From positions 2,728,001 to 2,792,000 of the forward strand of contig NZ_CP084469.1 of the NCBI RefSeq assembly GCF_020405205.1: a stretch of DNA of 64,000 bases, read 5' to 3'. The stretch comes from Natrinema salinisoli (GTDB lineage Archaea; Halobacteriota; Halobacteria; Halobacteriales; Natrialbaceae). Below the pieces are notes generated by a model that saw nothing but the letters and a program-made list of their open reading frames with translations, searched no databases and was not told where the DNA came from. Of the stretch, positions 32,644 to 41,888 are shown piece after piece; positions within the stretch are counted from its first letter, which is position 1; every line of letters starts with the position of its first letter. Position numbers and translations under genes: made by a program.

Positions 32644-33726
32644 TCACTCGAAGCCGCTGATCAACGTCACCAGCCACTGGGCCGGGTCCGGCCGGTCGCG
32701 CACCTCGACGCGGTCGACCCACTTCACCCACTGGAATCCCCTGCGGCCGGGTGCGACGAGGCGGAGCGGCGCGCCGTGGCCGTGGCTCAACCGCTCGCCG
32801 CCGACGCGGGTCGCCAGCAGCGCGTCGCGGGCTTCGTCGATCGGCAGCGTCCACCGGTAGCCGGTCACGGAGACGAACCGGACGTGCGTGGCGTCCGCGT
32901 CGGCGTCGACTCGGTCGAGCAAGTCGCCGACCCGAATCCCGCCCCACCGCTGGACCGTATACCAGCCGCTCGTACAGTCCAGCAGCGCCTCGCGTTCGGC
33001 ATCGGGCTCGATCGCACTGAACTCGAGTTCGATCGGCGACGCGACCATGCCGTCGACGGACAGGGCCCAGGAGTCGCGATCGATCGGATCGGGATCGTCG
33101 GCCACCCACGAGGTGACCGGGAACGCGGCGTTCCCCGCCCCCTCTCGGGGTTGCGAACCGGTGAACCGGCGGTCGCGACCGCCGGTCTCGAGGACCGCGT
33201 TCGCGAGGTCCTGGAGACGGACAAGGACGGCACCGCCGACGACCAATCCGGTAAAGCGGATGGCGGTCCGTCGTCCCTCGAGGTCGACCCGCCTCGGGGG
33301 CCGGAACCGAGTCGACAGGTGTGCGATCAGCAGCGGAACGAGTGCGAGACCGAAGCCGACGTGGACCGAGAGGAGCGTCCAGTACGCGATCCGGACGTCG
33401 AGTCCGGCAACCCAGAGGAATCCCGTCAACAGTGCCCCGACGGCGGCGGCAGCGGTGAGCGCGGACAGGACGGTCGACGGCACCCAGCGGTCGCGATCGA
33501 GCACCCGGTGCCGAACGCGGTACAGCTTGAACGCGAGCAGCGCGACGATGGCCACCCCCGCGATGCGGTGGAACTCGAAGACCGGCCACCCCGGCGGTCG
33601 GCCGACCGTAAAGGAGAGCAGCCCGCTCGCGACCTCGAGGAAGACGAGGACGAACAGCGACCAGTCGACGAGCCGCGGTGCCGGCTGGACGCGGGCGAGC
33701 ACCGTGCGGAGTCGCTCCTCGCTCAT
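32644..33726 (-). CDS. Membrane molybdopterin oxidoreductase (cytochrome b561-like plus sulfite-oxidase fold)
   Basis: 360 residues in two parts. Residues 18-170 form four or five TM helices with His53, His122 and His136 as candidate heme-b ligands. Residues 195-360 are the molybdopterin-binding sulfite-oxidase/YedY-type fold; the molybdenum-coordinating Cys is C251 in LDCTSGWYTVQRWGG, and later conserved residues lie in VSVTGYRWTLPIDEA and HGAPLRLVAPGRRGFQWVKWV. The fusion would pass electrons between the quinone pool and an external substrate. ATG at 33726 precedes the first helix. Confidence 0.88.
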   Translation of the reverse strand: MSEERLRTVLARVQPAPRLVDWSLFVLVFLEVASGLLSFTVGRPPGWPVFEFHRIAGVAIVALLAFKLYRVRHRVLDRDRWVPSTVLSALTAAAAVGALLTGFLWVAGLDVRIAYWTLLSVHVGFGLALVPLLIAHLSTRFRPPRRVDLEGRRTAIRFTGLVVGGAVLVRLQDLANAVLETGGRDRRFTGSQPREGAGNAAFPVTSWVADDPDPIDRDSWALSVDGMVASPIELEFSAIEPDAEREALLDCTSGWYTVQRWGGIRVGDLLDRVDADADATHVRFVSVTGYRWTLPIDEARDALLATRVGGERLSHGHGAPLRLVAPGRRGFQWVKWVDRVEVRDRPDPAQWLVTLISGFE

Positions 33727-33961
33727 CAGCCGACGTACGGTCGCGCCGACAAAGAACCCTCCCGTGGACGCTGTCGGAGTCCGCGCACTCCGCGATCGCG
33801 GTCGGCGAACTCGACTGGCGATTCCGAGCGTTCGCCATCGAGTCGCCTTGACAATCAACCAAACGCGAACGTGTACTTTCATTGTTGGGTAGGTCCCATA
33901 CTCACTCATTGAGCTAGCGACAGGTCGGCGACCGCGCCGACCGCGAACGGAGTGACGCCAC

Positions 33962-36187
33962 GTGTCCGACGATTCCACCACCGACGACGCCGCGGGCGGG
34001 GCCGACTACCGGCAGGTCTCGTTCGTCGTGCTCGCGGGCCTCGCGCTCGTGCTGGCGGCCGTGTTCGCACCCGGCATGGCCGGCGGGAGCGACGGCGGCT
34101 CGGGTCCGGGATTCGAGTTCGACCTGGATGGCGACCCGTCGGAGGTCGAGACCGAACCCACCGAACCCACCGACGACGGCGTCGACGAGCCGGGTGAGGG
34201 GTTCGACTGGCGGAAACTGCTCGAGTGGTTCGACTTCCGGCCCGACGACGGCGGCGATCGCCCGACCGAGGTCGAAGAACCCCAGTGCGTGATCACCCTG
34301 GATCGAAAGCCGGTCCCCGGCCGCGACGTGACGGCGACGGTCCGGTACGAGGGCGAGCCGCTCGTCGACACGCCGGTGTGGTTTGGCGACCAGCGGGTCG
34401 GAAAGACGGACCGTACCGGCCGGGTGACCGGCGAAGTGCCGTACGTCGAGGAATTGGTCGTCCGGGTCGGCGCTGCGACCGATGCGACGTGTCGCGGCGG
34501 AACGCCCACGGCACGGTCCTCGAGCGCGGGCGCCCCGGGAGCAGTGGCGGCCCCGACGGACCCGTCGGGAACGGTCGCCGCTCGAACAGCGGCCGCGACG
34601 GCGGTGGCGATGCCGGCTCCGCTCGCGGCGAGTACGCAGGACGGCGGTTCGGAGAACGGGACGGCCACCTACGCGGTCGACGGGGACGTCGAACTGCGGG
34701 TCGACGGGGACCCCTATCCCGGTGAAACGGTCACCGTCACCGCAGCGATCGAGGGCGAGCCGATGACCGAGGCGACGGTCTCCGTCGACGGGACGGCGGT
34801 CGGCGAGACGGACGGGAACGGGAGGGCCACGGTGACGGTTCCGGACGACGGCACCGACGCGTTCGAACTCGAGGTCGCCCGCGGCGACTTCGCGGGAACG
34901 ACGACCGTCGACGTGCTGTTGCTCGAGGCGGGGTTCTCCCCCGACGGGCTCGCGCCGGTTCCCGGCAGCCCCGGTGCAGTCGAAGCGACGATCGACGGCG
35001 AGCCGGTCGAGGGGGCGGCGGTGACCGTCGACGGAGAGTCCTACGGAACGACGGACGCCGACGGCCGACTGGCTACCGGACTGCCGCTCGATCCGACGAC
35101 GACGGTGACGGTCAGCACGGAGCGGCAGACCGCGAGCGTCTCGCTCGTCGGTGCGTACGGCGGGGCCGTTCTCCTCTTTGCGCTCGTCGTCGCCGGGCTA
35201 GCGGCGCTCACCTACCGCAGGCACGGTCTTCTCGGACTCGTAGCCGTCGTCGGAATCGCATCGGTACTCGTCACGGTGCTCGTCGTCGAGGCGTTCTACG
35301 GACGAACGGGCGGCCTCGCCGCGCTCGGCGTCGTGGCGCTGCTGGGACTCGCTGTTGGTCTGACTCGGTCGGACACGGAACTGCGCAGACCCGCGATCGA
35401 CGACCTCCCGTCGATCCGCGACCGGCTTGACCGGCTCGAGTCGCGGCTCGTCGCCCTCGCGTTGCGAGTCGTGGACCGAGTCGAGGCGCTGCTCGCGTGG
35501 GGGTACTCGCTGGCCGCCGCCGTCCGCGAGTGGCTCCGGTCGCTGCCGCGGTCGGGACGAGGGCTCTGGGAGCGGTTCGCGGACTGGGTGAAGACGCTCC
35601 CGAGCCGTCTCCGATCCGGACTCGAGGCGCTGGGCGGGCTCCCGATTCGAGCGATTGCGGCCGGAGTGGGGGCCGTCCCGCTGATCGCGGGCGGCTACGT
35701 CGTCGACGGCGTCCGGGGGGCGATCCTCGTCACGGTGGCGCTCGCCGTCGCCGGTGTCGTGCTGTTCCGATCCGACGAGGAAGCGACCGAGCCGACGGCG
35801 TCCGACGACGATCTGACTACGGACGAATCCGCGGAGTTCGACGCCGAAGCGAACGGTTCGACGGACGAACGACGTTCGTTCCGCGAGCTCTGGCGAGCCT
35901 TCGCGCGGCGAGTCGCGCCGCGACGCTGGCGGACGCGCACCCCCGGCGAGATCGAGCGGCGCGCGCTCTCGAAGGGCTATCCGCGCGAACCGGTTCGGGA
36001 GCTGACGACGCTCTTCCGCGAGGTCGAGTACGGCGGACGCCCGCGCTCGAGCGCGCGTCGGGAACGCGCGGCCGACGCGTACGAGGCCGTCGAGCGGGCT
36101 CGAAACCGGGGCGACGCCGAGCCAGAGGACGAAGATGAACCGGAGTCTCCGTCCGCCACGGAATCCACCACGGAGGGTCGATCGTGA
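33962..36187 (+). CDS. DUF4129-domain membrane protein with Ig-like extracellular region
   Basis: 741 residues, GTG start. A TM helix (about 18-38) is followed by an acidic stalk and beta-rich domains with repeated 'TVSVDGTAVGETDGNGRATV' type units (carboxypeptidase-regulatory/Ig-like, about 100-385). Three or four TM helices lie at about 390-475, another pair at about 555-600. The C-terminal 70 residues are the DUF4129 signature (ERRALSKGYPREPVRELT ... AADAYEAVERAR). The stop overlaps the next start by 4 bases. In other prokaryotes DUF4129 proteins co-occur with MoxR, DUF58 and transglutaminase genes, exactly the company here. Confidence 0.85.
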   Translation: MSDDSTTDDAAGGADYRQVSFVVLAGLALVLAAVFAPGMAGGSDGGSGPGFEFDLDGDPSEVETEPTEPTDDGVDEPGEGFDWRKLLEWFDFRPDDGGDRPTEVEEPQCVITLDRKPVPGRDVTATVRYEGEPLVDTPVWFGDQRVGKTDRTGRVTGEVPYVEELVVRVGAATDATCRGGTPTARSSSAGAPGAVAAPTDPSGTVAARTAAATAVAMPAPLAASTQDGGSENGTATYAVDGDVELRVDGDPYPGETVTVTAAIEGEPMTEATVSVDGTAVGETDGNGRATVTVPDDGTDAFELEVARGDFAGTTTVDVLLLEAGFSPDGLAPVPGSPGAVEATIDGEPVEGAAVTVDGESYGTTDADGRLATGLPLDPTTTVTVSTERQTASVSLVGAYGGAVLLFALVVAGLAALTYRRHGLLGLVAVVGIASVLVTVLVVEAFYGRTGGLAALGVVALLGLAVGLTRSDTELRRPAIDDLPSIRDRLDRLESRLVALALRVVDRVEALLAWGYSLAAAVREWLRSLPRSGRGLWERFADWVKTLPSRLRSGLEALGGLPIRAIAAGVGAVPLIAGGYVVDGVRGAILVTVALAVAGVVLFRSDEEATEPTASDDDLTTDESAEFDAEANGSTDERRSFRELWRAFARRVAPRRWRTRTPGEIERRALSKGYPREPVRELTTLFREVEYGGRPRSSARRERAADAYEAVERARNRGDAEPEDEDEPESPSATESTTEGRS

Positions 36188-37047
36188 GAGCGCGCTACCA
36201 ACTGCTGGTCGCCCTGTTCGGACTGGCGCTCGTCGCGATCGGGGCGGTCGTGGGAGTCGCCGGCTCCCCGGGGGCGGGCGGCGCTGACGCGGCCGGTGTC
36301 CTGGTCGCACTCGTCGCACTCGCCCTCGGACTCTGGAAGGTCCGGGGCTCGCTCGATACGACCGCGGACGCGCCGGCAGTTCCCTGGGCGGCCGACGAGC
36401 CGTTCGCGAACCCGGCACCCGAGCGGACCAATCGCGACCCCGCGCTCTCGAGCGACGGGTTCGCCGGCGTGATCCAGACGGCCGGCGAGGAGGCCCGCAG
36501 TTCGGGGACGATCGAGGACGGCCTCGCGGTCGTTCGACCGCCGCTCCGGGAGGCGCTCCTGGACGCCCTCGAGCAGAGTGGCCGGTCCCGGTCGGCGGCC
36601 GAGGCGGCGCTCGCGGACGGGAGCTGGACCGACGATCGGGTCGCCGCGAGCGTCCTCGCGGCGGAGATCGAACCGCCGATCCGTCCGTTCCGCGAGCGCC
36701 TTCGCGCGTGGCTGTACCCCGAACGAGTCGTCCGCCAGCGAGCGCGCCGGGCGACGAGTGCCGTCGCGGACGTCGCCAACGACGCACTGCCGACGGTGCC
36801 CGGCCAGACAGCCCCGCGAAACGTGCCCGTTCTCCGACCGCGTCTCGAGGACCTCCGTCGCGGATCGGACGGCCGACTCCAGCGGGCCGTCGAACCCCGG
36901 GCGACCGCCCGCGGACCGCAACCGGTTCGGCCTCGAATGGGGGGAGACGCCGAGCGAGCGGACGGGGATCGAGGCGACGACGACAGCGAGAGTGAGGCCC
37001 AAAATGATGCCACCCGAGACGGCGACGGGGCGGTGACCGACCGATGA
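36184..37047 (+). CDS. DUF7269-like two-TM membrane protein of the MoxR cluster
   Basis: 287 residues, GTG start overlapping the previous stop (GTGA). Two N-terminal TM helices (about 5-25 and 38-58) precede a cytoplasmic helical domain with LREALLDALEQSGRSRSAAEAAL and DDRVAASVLAAEIEPPIRPF, and an Arg/Glu/Asp-rich tail. Family assignment rests mostly on synteny with DUF58. Overlaps the DUF58 gene by ATGA. Confidence 0.75.
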   Translation: MRARYQLLVALFGLALVAIGAVVGVAGSPGAGGADAAGVLVALVALALGLWKVRGSLDTTADAPAVPWAADEPFANPAPERTNRDPALSSDGFAGVIQTAGEEARSSGTIEDGLAVVRPPLREALLDALEQSGRSRSAAEAALADGSWTDDRVAASVLAAEIEPPIRPFRERLRAWLYPERVVRQRARRATSAVADVANDALPTVPGQTAPRNVPVLRPRLEDLRRGSDGRLQRAVEPRATARGPQPVRPRMGGDAERADGDRGDDDSESEAQNDATRDGDGAVTDR

Positions 37048-38597
37048 TCGACCGACAGATGCGCTGGCGCGGGGCCGTCGCGGCGACGATCGCGCTCGCG
37101 GTCGCCGGGGTGATCGACGGGAACCAGATCCTCCTGCTCGGCGCCGTCATTCCGCTGACGTTCGTCGCCTACGGCTCGCTGTCCCGCGTTCGGTCCCCCG
37201 ACGAACTCGCCGCGACCAGGACCGTGACGCCGACGCCCGCACCGCCCGGCCGACCCGTCACGATCTCCCTCGAGATCGTCAACGACTCCGATCGAACGAT
37301 CACCGATCTCCGGGTCGCCGACGGCGTCCCCGCCGAGATCGCCGTCCTCGAGGGATCGCCGCGGGCCGGCGCGACGCTCGAGCCGGGTGAGGAACTCACC
37401 GTCGAATACGTCGTCGTCGCCCGCCACGGCGAGTACGACTTCGAGCCGCCCCAGTGCAGAGTCCGCGGGCTGGGGGCGAGCGCGATGGCGACGGTGGGAC
37501 TGTCGGTGTCGGGCGATCGGGCGGTCGTCTGTCGACTCGACGCCGACGCGCCGCCGATCGAGGAGGACGGCTCGGGCCGCGTCGGGCAACTCACGACCGA
37601 CGACCCCGGCGAGGGCCTCACCTTTCACTCGACTCGCGAGTACCGCCCCGACGACCCCGCGGAACGGATCGACTGGCGTCACTACGCGAAACGCGGGACC
37701 CTCGCGACGGTCAACTACGAACGACAGGTCTCGGCGACGGTCGTGCTGGTCCTCGATGCGCGAGCGCCGAGCCGGGTCGTCGCCGGCCCCGGACAGCCCA
37801 CCGCCATCGAATACGGCGCCTACGCCGCGACCAGGGCGCTGACCGACCTTCTCAAACGCGGCCACGACGTCGGGGTCGCCGTCATCGGGATGGACGGCCC
37901 CGGGCCGGCCGGCTGCTACTGGCTCGAGCCCGCGAGCGGGGCCGAACAGCGAACGCGCGCGCTCGATCTGCTCCGGACAGTGACCGAGGACGATGGATCG
38001 ACGGCCGACCGCAGTTCGGACGCGTACCGGTCCGCACTCCGCCGACGGAATCGAACGACCCACCAAGTGCGCAAGGTGCTCGAGTTCGTCCCAGCGAACG
38101 CACAGCTCGCGCTGTTCTCGCCGGTTCTCGACGACCAGCCCGTGGATGCGGTCGAGACGTGGCGCGGCGCGGGCCTGCCGGTCGTCCTCCTCTCACCCGA
38201 TGTGATCCCCGAAAACACCGTCAGCGGCCAATACGAACAGACGCGCCGCCGAACCCGACTGGCCCGCTGTCAGGCCGCCGGCGCGCGCACCGTCGACTGG
38301 CGACGCGGAACGCCGCTCCCGCTGATCATCGAACGCGCATTCGCCGCCGACGTGCGCCTCTCGAGTTCGCGACTGAGCGGGGCCGGCGGTGGGAATCACT
38401 CGAGCAGCGGAATCGATGGCGGCGACTCGAGCAGCGAGACGGACGGCAGCGATTCGACCGAAAGCGAACCCGCCGAAAGTACGAGCGGGCCGACACGCGT
38501 GGACGGAACGACGGAAATCGGGACGGACCGCGGATCGGGCGACGACCCCGGGTCGGCTTCGGCAACCGATCCGCAGCGACGGGGAGGTGACGAGTAG
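37044..38597 (+). CDS. DUF58-domain protein
   Basis: 517 residues. Two TM helices (about 8-45) precede a CARDB-like beta domain (VSLEIVNDSDRTITDLRV) and the DUF58 domain around residues 195-225: FHSTREYRPDDPAERIDWRHYAKRG. A von-Willebrand-A-like region with VVLVLDARAPS and LVIGMD-type segments follows, and a Ser/Glu/Asp-rich tail (about 455-517). It sits third in an overlapping operon with MoxR and DUF4129. Partners of MoxR ATPases typically include DUF58/VWA proteins. Confidence 0.9.
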   Translation: MIDRQMRWRGAVAATIALAVAGVIDGNQILLLGAVIPLTFVAYGSLSRVRSPDELAATRTVTPTPAPPGRPVTISLEIVNDSDRTITDLRVADGVPAEIAVLEGSPRAGATLEPGEELTVEYVVVARHGEYDFEPPQCRVRGLGASAMATVGLSVSGDRAVVCRLDADAPPIEEDGSGRVGQLTTDDPGEGLTFHSTREYRPDDPAERIDWRHYAKRGTLATVNYERQVSATVVLVLDARAPSRVVAGPGQPTAIEYGAYAATRALTDLLKRGHDVGVAVIGMDGPGPAGCYWLEPASGAEQRTRALDLLRTVTEDDGSTADRSSDAYRSALRRRNRTTHQVRKVLEFVPANAQLALFSPVLDDQPVDAVETWRGAGLPVVLLSPDVIPENTVSGQYEQTRRRTRLARCQAAGARTVDWRRGTPLPLIIERAFAADVRLSSSRLSGAGGGNHSSSGIDGGDSSSETDGSDSTESEPAESTSGPTRVDGTTEIGTDRGSGDDPGSASATDPQRRGGDE

Positions 38598-40046
38598 ATG
38601 TCCCTCGCGGGCCCCCGCCTCGATCGACCGTCCGCGATCGGCGACGAGGGGCGACCGCGGGCGGCGAGCCTCTGGATCGCCAGCCTCGTCGTCGTCGCCA
38701 TCGTCGGCGTCGTCGGCCTCGAAATCGGCGAGTCGTCGCTGTTGCCGACGCTGGGCCTCGTCGTCGGGCTGAGCGTCGCCGGCGTGGGCCTGCTCGAGCG
38801 CGACGGGTTCGTCAGCCAGGTCGTCGCTCACGGATTCCTCATGACGTTCGGGACGGCGTTCGCGCTGGTCGTGCTCGCAGCGCCGTTCGTGGCTCGAGCC
38901 GGGATCGCGGCGAGCGGGTGCGCGCTCGCACTCGCCGGAATCGGTGCGGCCTGGGCCGACGTCGGCGGAGACGAGCTGAAACCCGCCGCGGCCGGGACGA
39001 TGATCGGCTACGTTACGATGCTGTGCTCGGCGATACTCGTGACGGTCCTGATCGGCATCGTCCTCTTCGGCTGGTCGGTTCTGACGACAATAACGGGGGT
39101 TTCGACGCCGGTCGCGTCCGTCATGGGCTTCTTCCTGATCGTGGCGAGCACCGGCGGCGTCGTCCGACTGGCGCTCCGGTGGCTCCCGGTTCGACAGTTG
39201 ACGCCGCGGGACCGGCGGCCGGGAATCGAGCGGCGACTCGCCACCCTCCGACGGCGGCTGCTGTATGCCGTCGTCGGATCGATCGGCGGGCTCGTCGGCA
39301 CCGCCATCCTCGTGATCGCGACTCCCGCCGGCCTGATAGCGAACGTCCCGGTGCTCGCGAGCGCGCTCGGCGCGCTCTCGTCGCCGGTCGTCGTCTGGCC
39401 GATCGTGGCCGTCGGCGGGATCGCGCTCGTCGCCGGCATCGGTGCGGTCCTGCTCCGCCGGATGAGCCACGAGGTCACCGCCCGGACGACGCGCCGGAGC
39501 GCCGCGATCGTCGTCGGCGTCGTGCTCTCGGTACCGTTCCTGCTCGGACTGATCCTCTTCGTCGCGGGCATCGGGGCCGCCAGCGGGACCTTTCTGGTCG
39601 GAGCGGCACTGCTCGTCACCCTCCTGCTGGGCCCGCTCGCGGTCGCGTTCGTGCTCGGGAGCGCCGTCGTCGGTGTCGCCCTCGGGTTGCTACCGAGACG
39701 GGCGATGGGGCCGGCGATCGCCGCGCTGGGGCTCGTCGTCGCCGCGATCGGAGTGGGACGGGGCAACCCCCTCGTCGTCTTCGTCTGCATCGCCGGCGCG
39801 ATCGTCGTCTGGGACAGCGCGACGTACGGACTGGGGCTGACGGCGGAGCTCGGCCACCTGCCCGAAACCCGTCGGCTCGAGCTGTTTCACGGCGCTGTCA
39901 CAGTCGGTCTCGCCGTCGCCGCTGTCGTCGTCGTCACCGTCCTCGAACTGCTTCGCGCCGGCCTCGTCCCGAGCGGCGGCGCGGCCGGCGGCGTCGTCAT
40001 CGTCGTGGTGGGCGCACTGCTCCTGTTGATTCCGTTGCGCGGCTAG
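38598..40046 (+). CDS. Polytopic membrane protein of the MoxR cluster (about 14 TM)
   Basis: 482 residues almost entirely hydrophobic, with about 14 TM helices rich in Val/Gly/Ala and short Arg-containing loops (RRLATLRRRLL, ARTTRRS). ATG directly follows the DUF58 stop. Haloarchaeal DUF7519-like proteins occupy this slot; nothing else identifies it. A transporter or a scaffold for the cluster are both possible. Confidence 0.75.
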   Translation: MSLAGPRLDRPSAIGDEGRPRAASLWIASLVVVAIVGVVGLEIGESSLLPTLGLVVGLSVAGVGLLERDGFVSQVVAHGFLMTFGTAFALVVLAAPFVARAGIAASGCALALAGIGAAWADVGGDELKPAAAGTMIGYVTMLCSAILVTVLIGIVLFGWSVLTTITGVSTPVASVMGFFLIVASTGGVVRLALRWLPVRQLTPRDRRPGIERRLATLRRRLLYAVVGSIGGLVGTAILVIATPAGLIANVPVLASALGALSSPVVVWPIVAVGGIALVAGIGAVLLRRMSHEVTARTTRRSAAIVVGVVLSVPFLLGLILFVAGIGAASGTFLVGAALLVTLLLGPLAVAFVLGSAVVGVALGLLPRRAMGPAIAALGLVVAAIGVGRGNPLVVFVCIAGAIVVWDSATYGLGLTAELGHLPETRRLELFHGAVTVGLAVAAVVVVTVLELLRAGLVPSGGAAGGVVIVVVGALLLLIPLRG

Positions 40047-40124
40047 GGGCGGCATCGGCTCCGAACCGGTCCGGCGGGCGGACTCGAGGGGAGGCTTCTT
40101 GGGCATATAGATTCACTGTCGTGT

Positions 40125-41375
40125 ATGGACGAGACGAACGCGACGCCCGACGACGCCGCGCGCGCCGTCAGACGCGTCGTCGAACGCATCGAGGAAGCCG
40201 CCGTCGTCGACCGCGAGGTCCTCCACGCCATGCTCTCGGCAGTGTTGGCTCGTGGCCACGTCCTGCTCGAGGACGTACCGGGGACGGGGAAGACGGTCAC
40301 GGCGCGAGTGATCGCGGAGGCGATGGGACTCGAGTTCAAGCGGATTCAGTTTACGCCCGATCTGCTGCCCTCGGACGTGACCGGGTCGACGGTCTACGAC
40401 GACGGGACCGGCGAGTTCGAATTCGCCAGGGGTCCGATCTTCACCAACGTCGTCCTGGCCGACGAGATCAACCGCGCGCCGCCGAAGACCCAGGCCGCCC
40501 TGCTCGAGGCCATGGAGGAAGGCCAGGTGAGCGTCGACGGGACGACCTACGACCTGCCGGAGCCGTTCCTGGTCGTCGCGACCCAGAACCCGATCGAACA
40601 GGAGGGGACCTTCCGCCTACCCGAGGCCCAGCGCGACCGGTTTAGCGTCAAAACTTCGCTCGGCTATCCCGATCTCGAGGGCGAAATGGGACTGCTCGAG
40701 CGCCGGGCGAACCGGCGGTCGCTGTCCCCGACCGTCGACCCGGTCGTGCGCCCGGACGCGGTCCGTCTCCTCCAGGACATGACGGAAGACGTCACCGTCG
40801 ACGAGAAGGTCCGCCGCTACATCGTCGAACTCGCGCGGCAGACGCGGGCGGATCAGCGGGCCGAGATCGGTGTCTCGCCGCGGGGCGTCCAGCGCGTGTT
40901 CGAGGCGGCCCGCGCCGCGGCGCTGATCGACGGCCGGTCGTACGTGACGCCGGACGACGTCAAACATCTCGCCCAGCCGACGATGGCCCACCGGATCGTG
41001 CTCACGACGGAAGCGACCGTCGAGGGCGTCGAGGGGAGTGCCGTCGTCCGCCACGCCGTGAACGCGGTCGACGTGCCGGCGGTCGCACCGGGCACGGACG
41101 AACCCGCTCCGGCGTCCGAACCGGACCTCGACACCGGCTCCGAAGAGGCCACCACGGACTCCGAACCACCGTCCGAACGAGACGCGGAACCCGACCCTGA
41201 CCCCGAATCCGCGACCGAGCCCGATCCGGAACCCGACACCGGCTCCGAAACGACACCCGCGCCCGGGCGCGAGGAAGGTATCATGGATGGGGGCGACGAG
41301 GACGAGGACTCGAGATCGACGCGAGACCGACACGAGGAACGGCAGAGTGACGACGAGTTCGACTGGGCCCGCTGA
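40125..41375 (+). CDS. MoxR-family AAA+ ATPase with acidic tail
   Basis: 416 residues. Walker A is in VLLEDVPGTGKT, Walker B in VVLADEINRAPPKTQAALLEAMEE, sensor 1 in VVATQNPIEQEGTFRLPEAQ, arginine finger region near QRDRFSVK, sensor 2 in ISPRGVQRVFEAARAAAL. Residues 330-400 form a long Pro/Asp/Glu/Ser-rich tail (PDPDPESATEPDPEPD) absent from typical 320-residue MoxR proteins and from the second MoxR at 62 kb. MoxR enzymes act as chaperone-like remodellers, usually of VWA/DUF58 partners such as the upstream gene product. Confidence 0.93.
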   Translation: MDETNATPDDAARAVRRVVERIEEAAVVDREVLHAMLSAVLARGHVLLEDVPGTGKTVTARVIAEAMGLEFKRIQFTPDLLPSDVTGSTVYDDGTGEFEFARGPIFTNVVLADEINRAPPKTQAALLEAMEEGQVSVDGTTYDLPEPFLVVATQNPIEQEGTFRLPEAQRDRFSVKTSLGYPDLEGEMGLLERRANRRSLSPTVDPVVRPDAVRLLQDMTEDVTVDEKVRRYIVELARQTRADQRAEIGVSPRGVQRVFEAARAAALIDGRSYVTPDDVKHLAQPTMAHRIVLTTEATVEGVEGSAVVRHAVNAVDVPAVAPGTDEPAPASEPDLDTGSEEATTDSEPPSERDAEPDPDPESATEPDPEPDTGSETTPAPGREEGIMDGGDEDEDSRSTRDRHEERQSDDEFDWAR

Positions 41376-41477
41376 ACCGTCTCACTGCGTCCGCTCTACT
41401 GCGACCGTGGCCGCCCCCCAGTGCTTGCAACAGCCCGTAGCAGCTTCATACCGTTCGCTGCTGTTGCACCCAGTTGC

Positions 41478-41825
41478 ATGGCACTACAACAGCTCGAGCA
41501 CGCCGACGACCACATGCAGGAGTGTATCGACAACTGTCTCGAGGCCGCGCAGGTCTGCGAGTGGTGTGCGGACGAGTGCGCCGGCGAGGGCGAGGGAATG
41601 GCCCGCTGTCTCCGGCTCTGTCGGGACGTGGCGGACATCGCGTCGCTACACGCACGGTTCATGGCTCGCAACTCGGGCTATCACGGGGAACTGGGCGAAC
41701 TCTGTGCGGACCTCTGTGACGAGTGCGCCGAGGAGTGCGAGCAACACGACACCGAGCACTGTCAGGCCTGCGCCGAGATCCTGCCGAAGTGCGCCGAGAG
41801 CTGCCGGGAGATGGCGTCGGCCTGA
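41478..41825 (+). CDS. Four-helix-bundle Cys-rich protein (Csp/DUF326, copper binding)
   Basis: 115 residues with 15 cysteines at 16, 20, 27, 30, 34, 44, 48, 76, 80, 83, 87, 95, 98, 105 and 109. Many are spaced i/i+3/i+4 so that they point inward in a four-helix bundle, as in copper storage proteins (Csp), which hold Cu(I) in a thiolate core. No signal peptide, so cytosolic (Csp3-like). Start at the ATG of MALQQLEHAD because helix 1 begins there. Confidence 0.88.
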   Translation: MALQQLEHADDHMQECIDNCLEAAQVCEWCADECAGEGEGMARCLRLCRDVADIASLHARFMARNSGYHGELGELCADLCDECAEECEQHDTEHCQACAEILPKCAESCREMASA

Positions 41826-41888
41826 ACGCGGTTGCCGCCCGATCTCTTCGATTCTTTCCGTCTGCAACGGGCCGACGATCCGTCAGTT

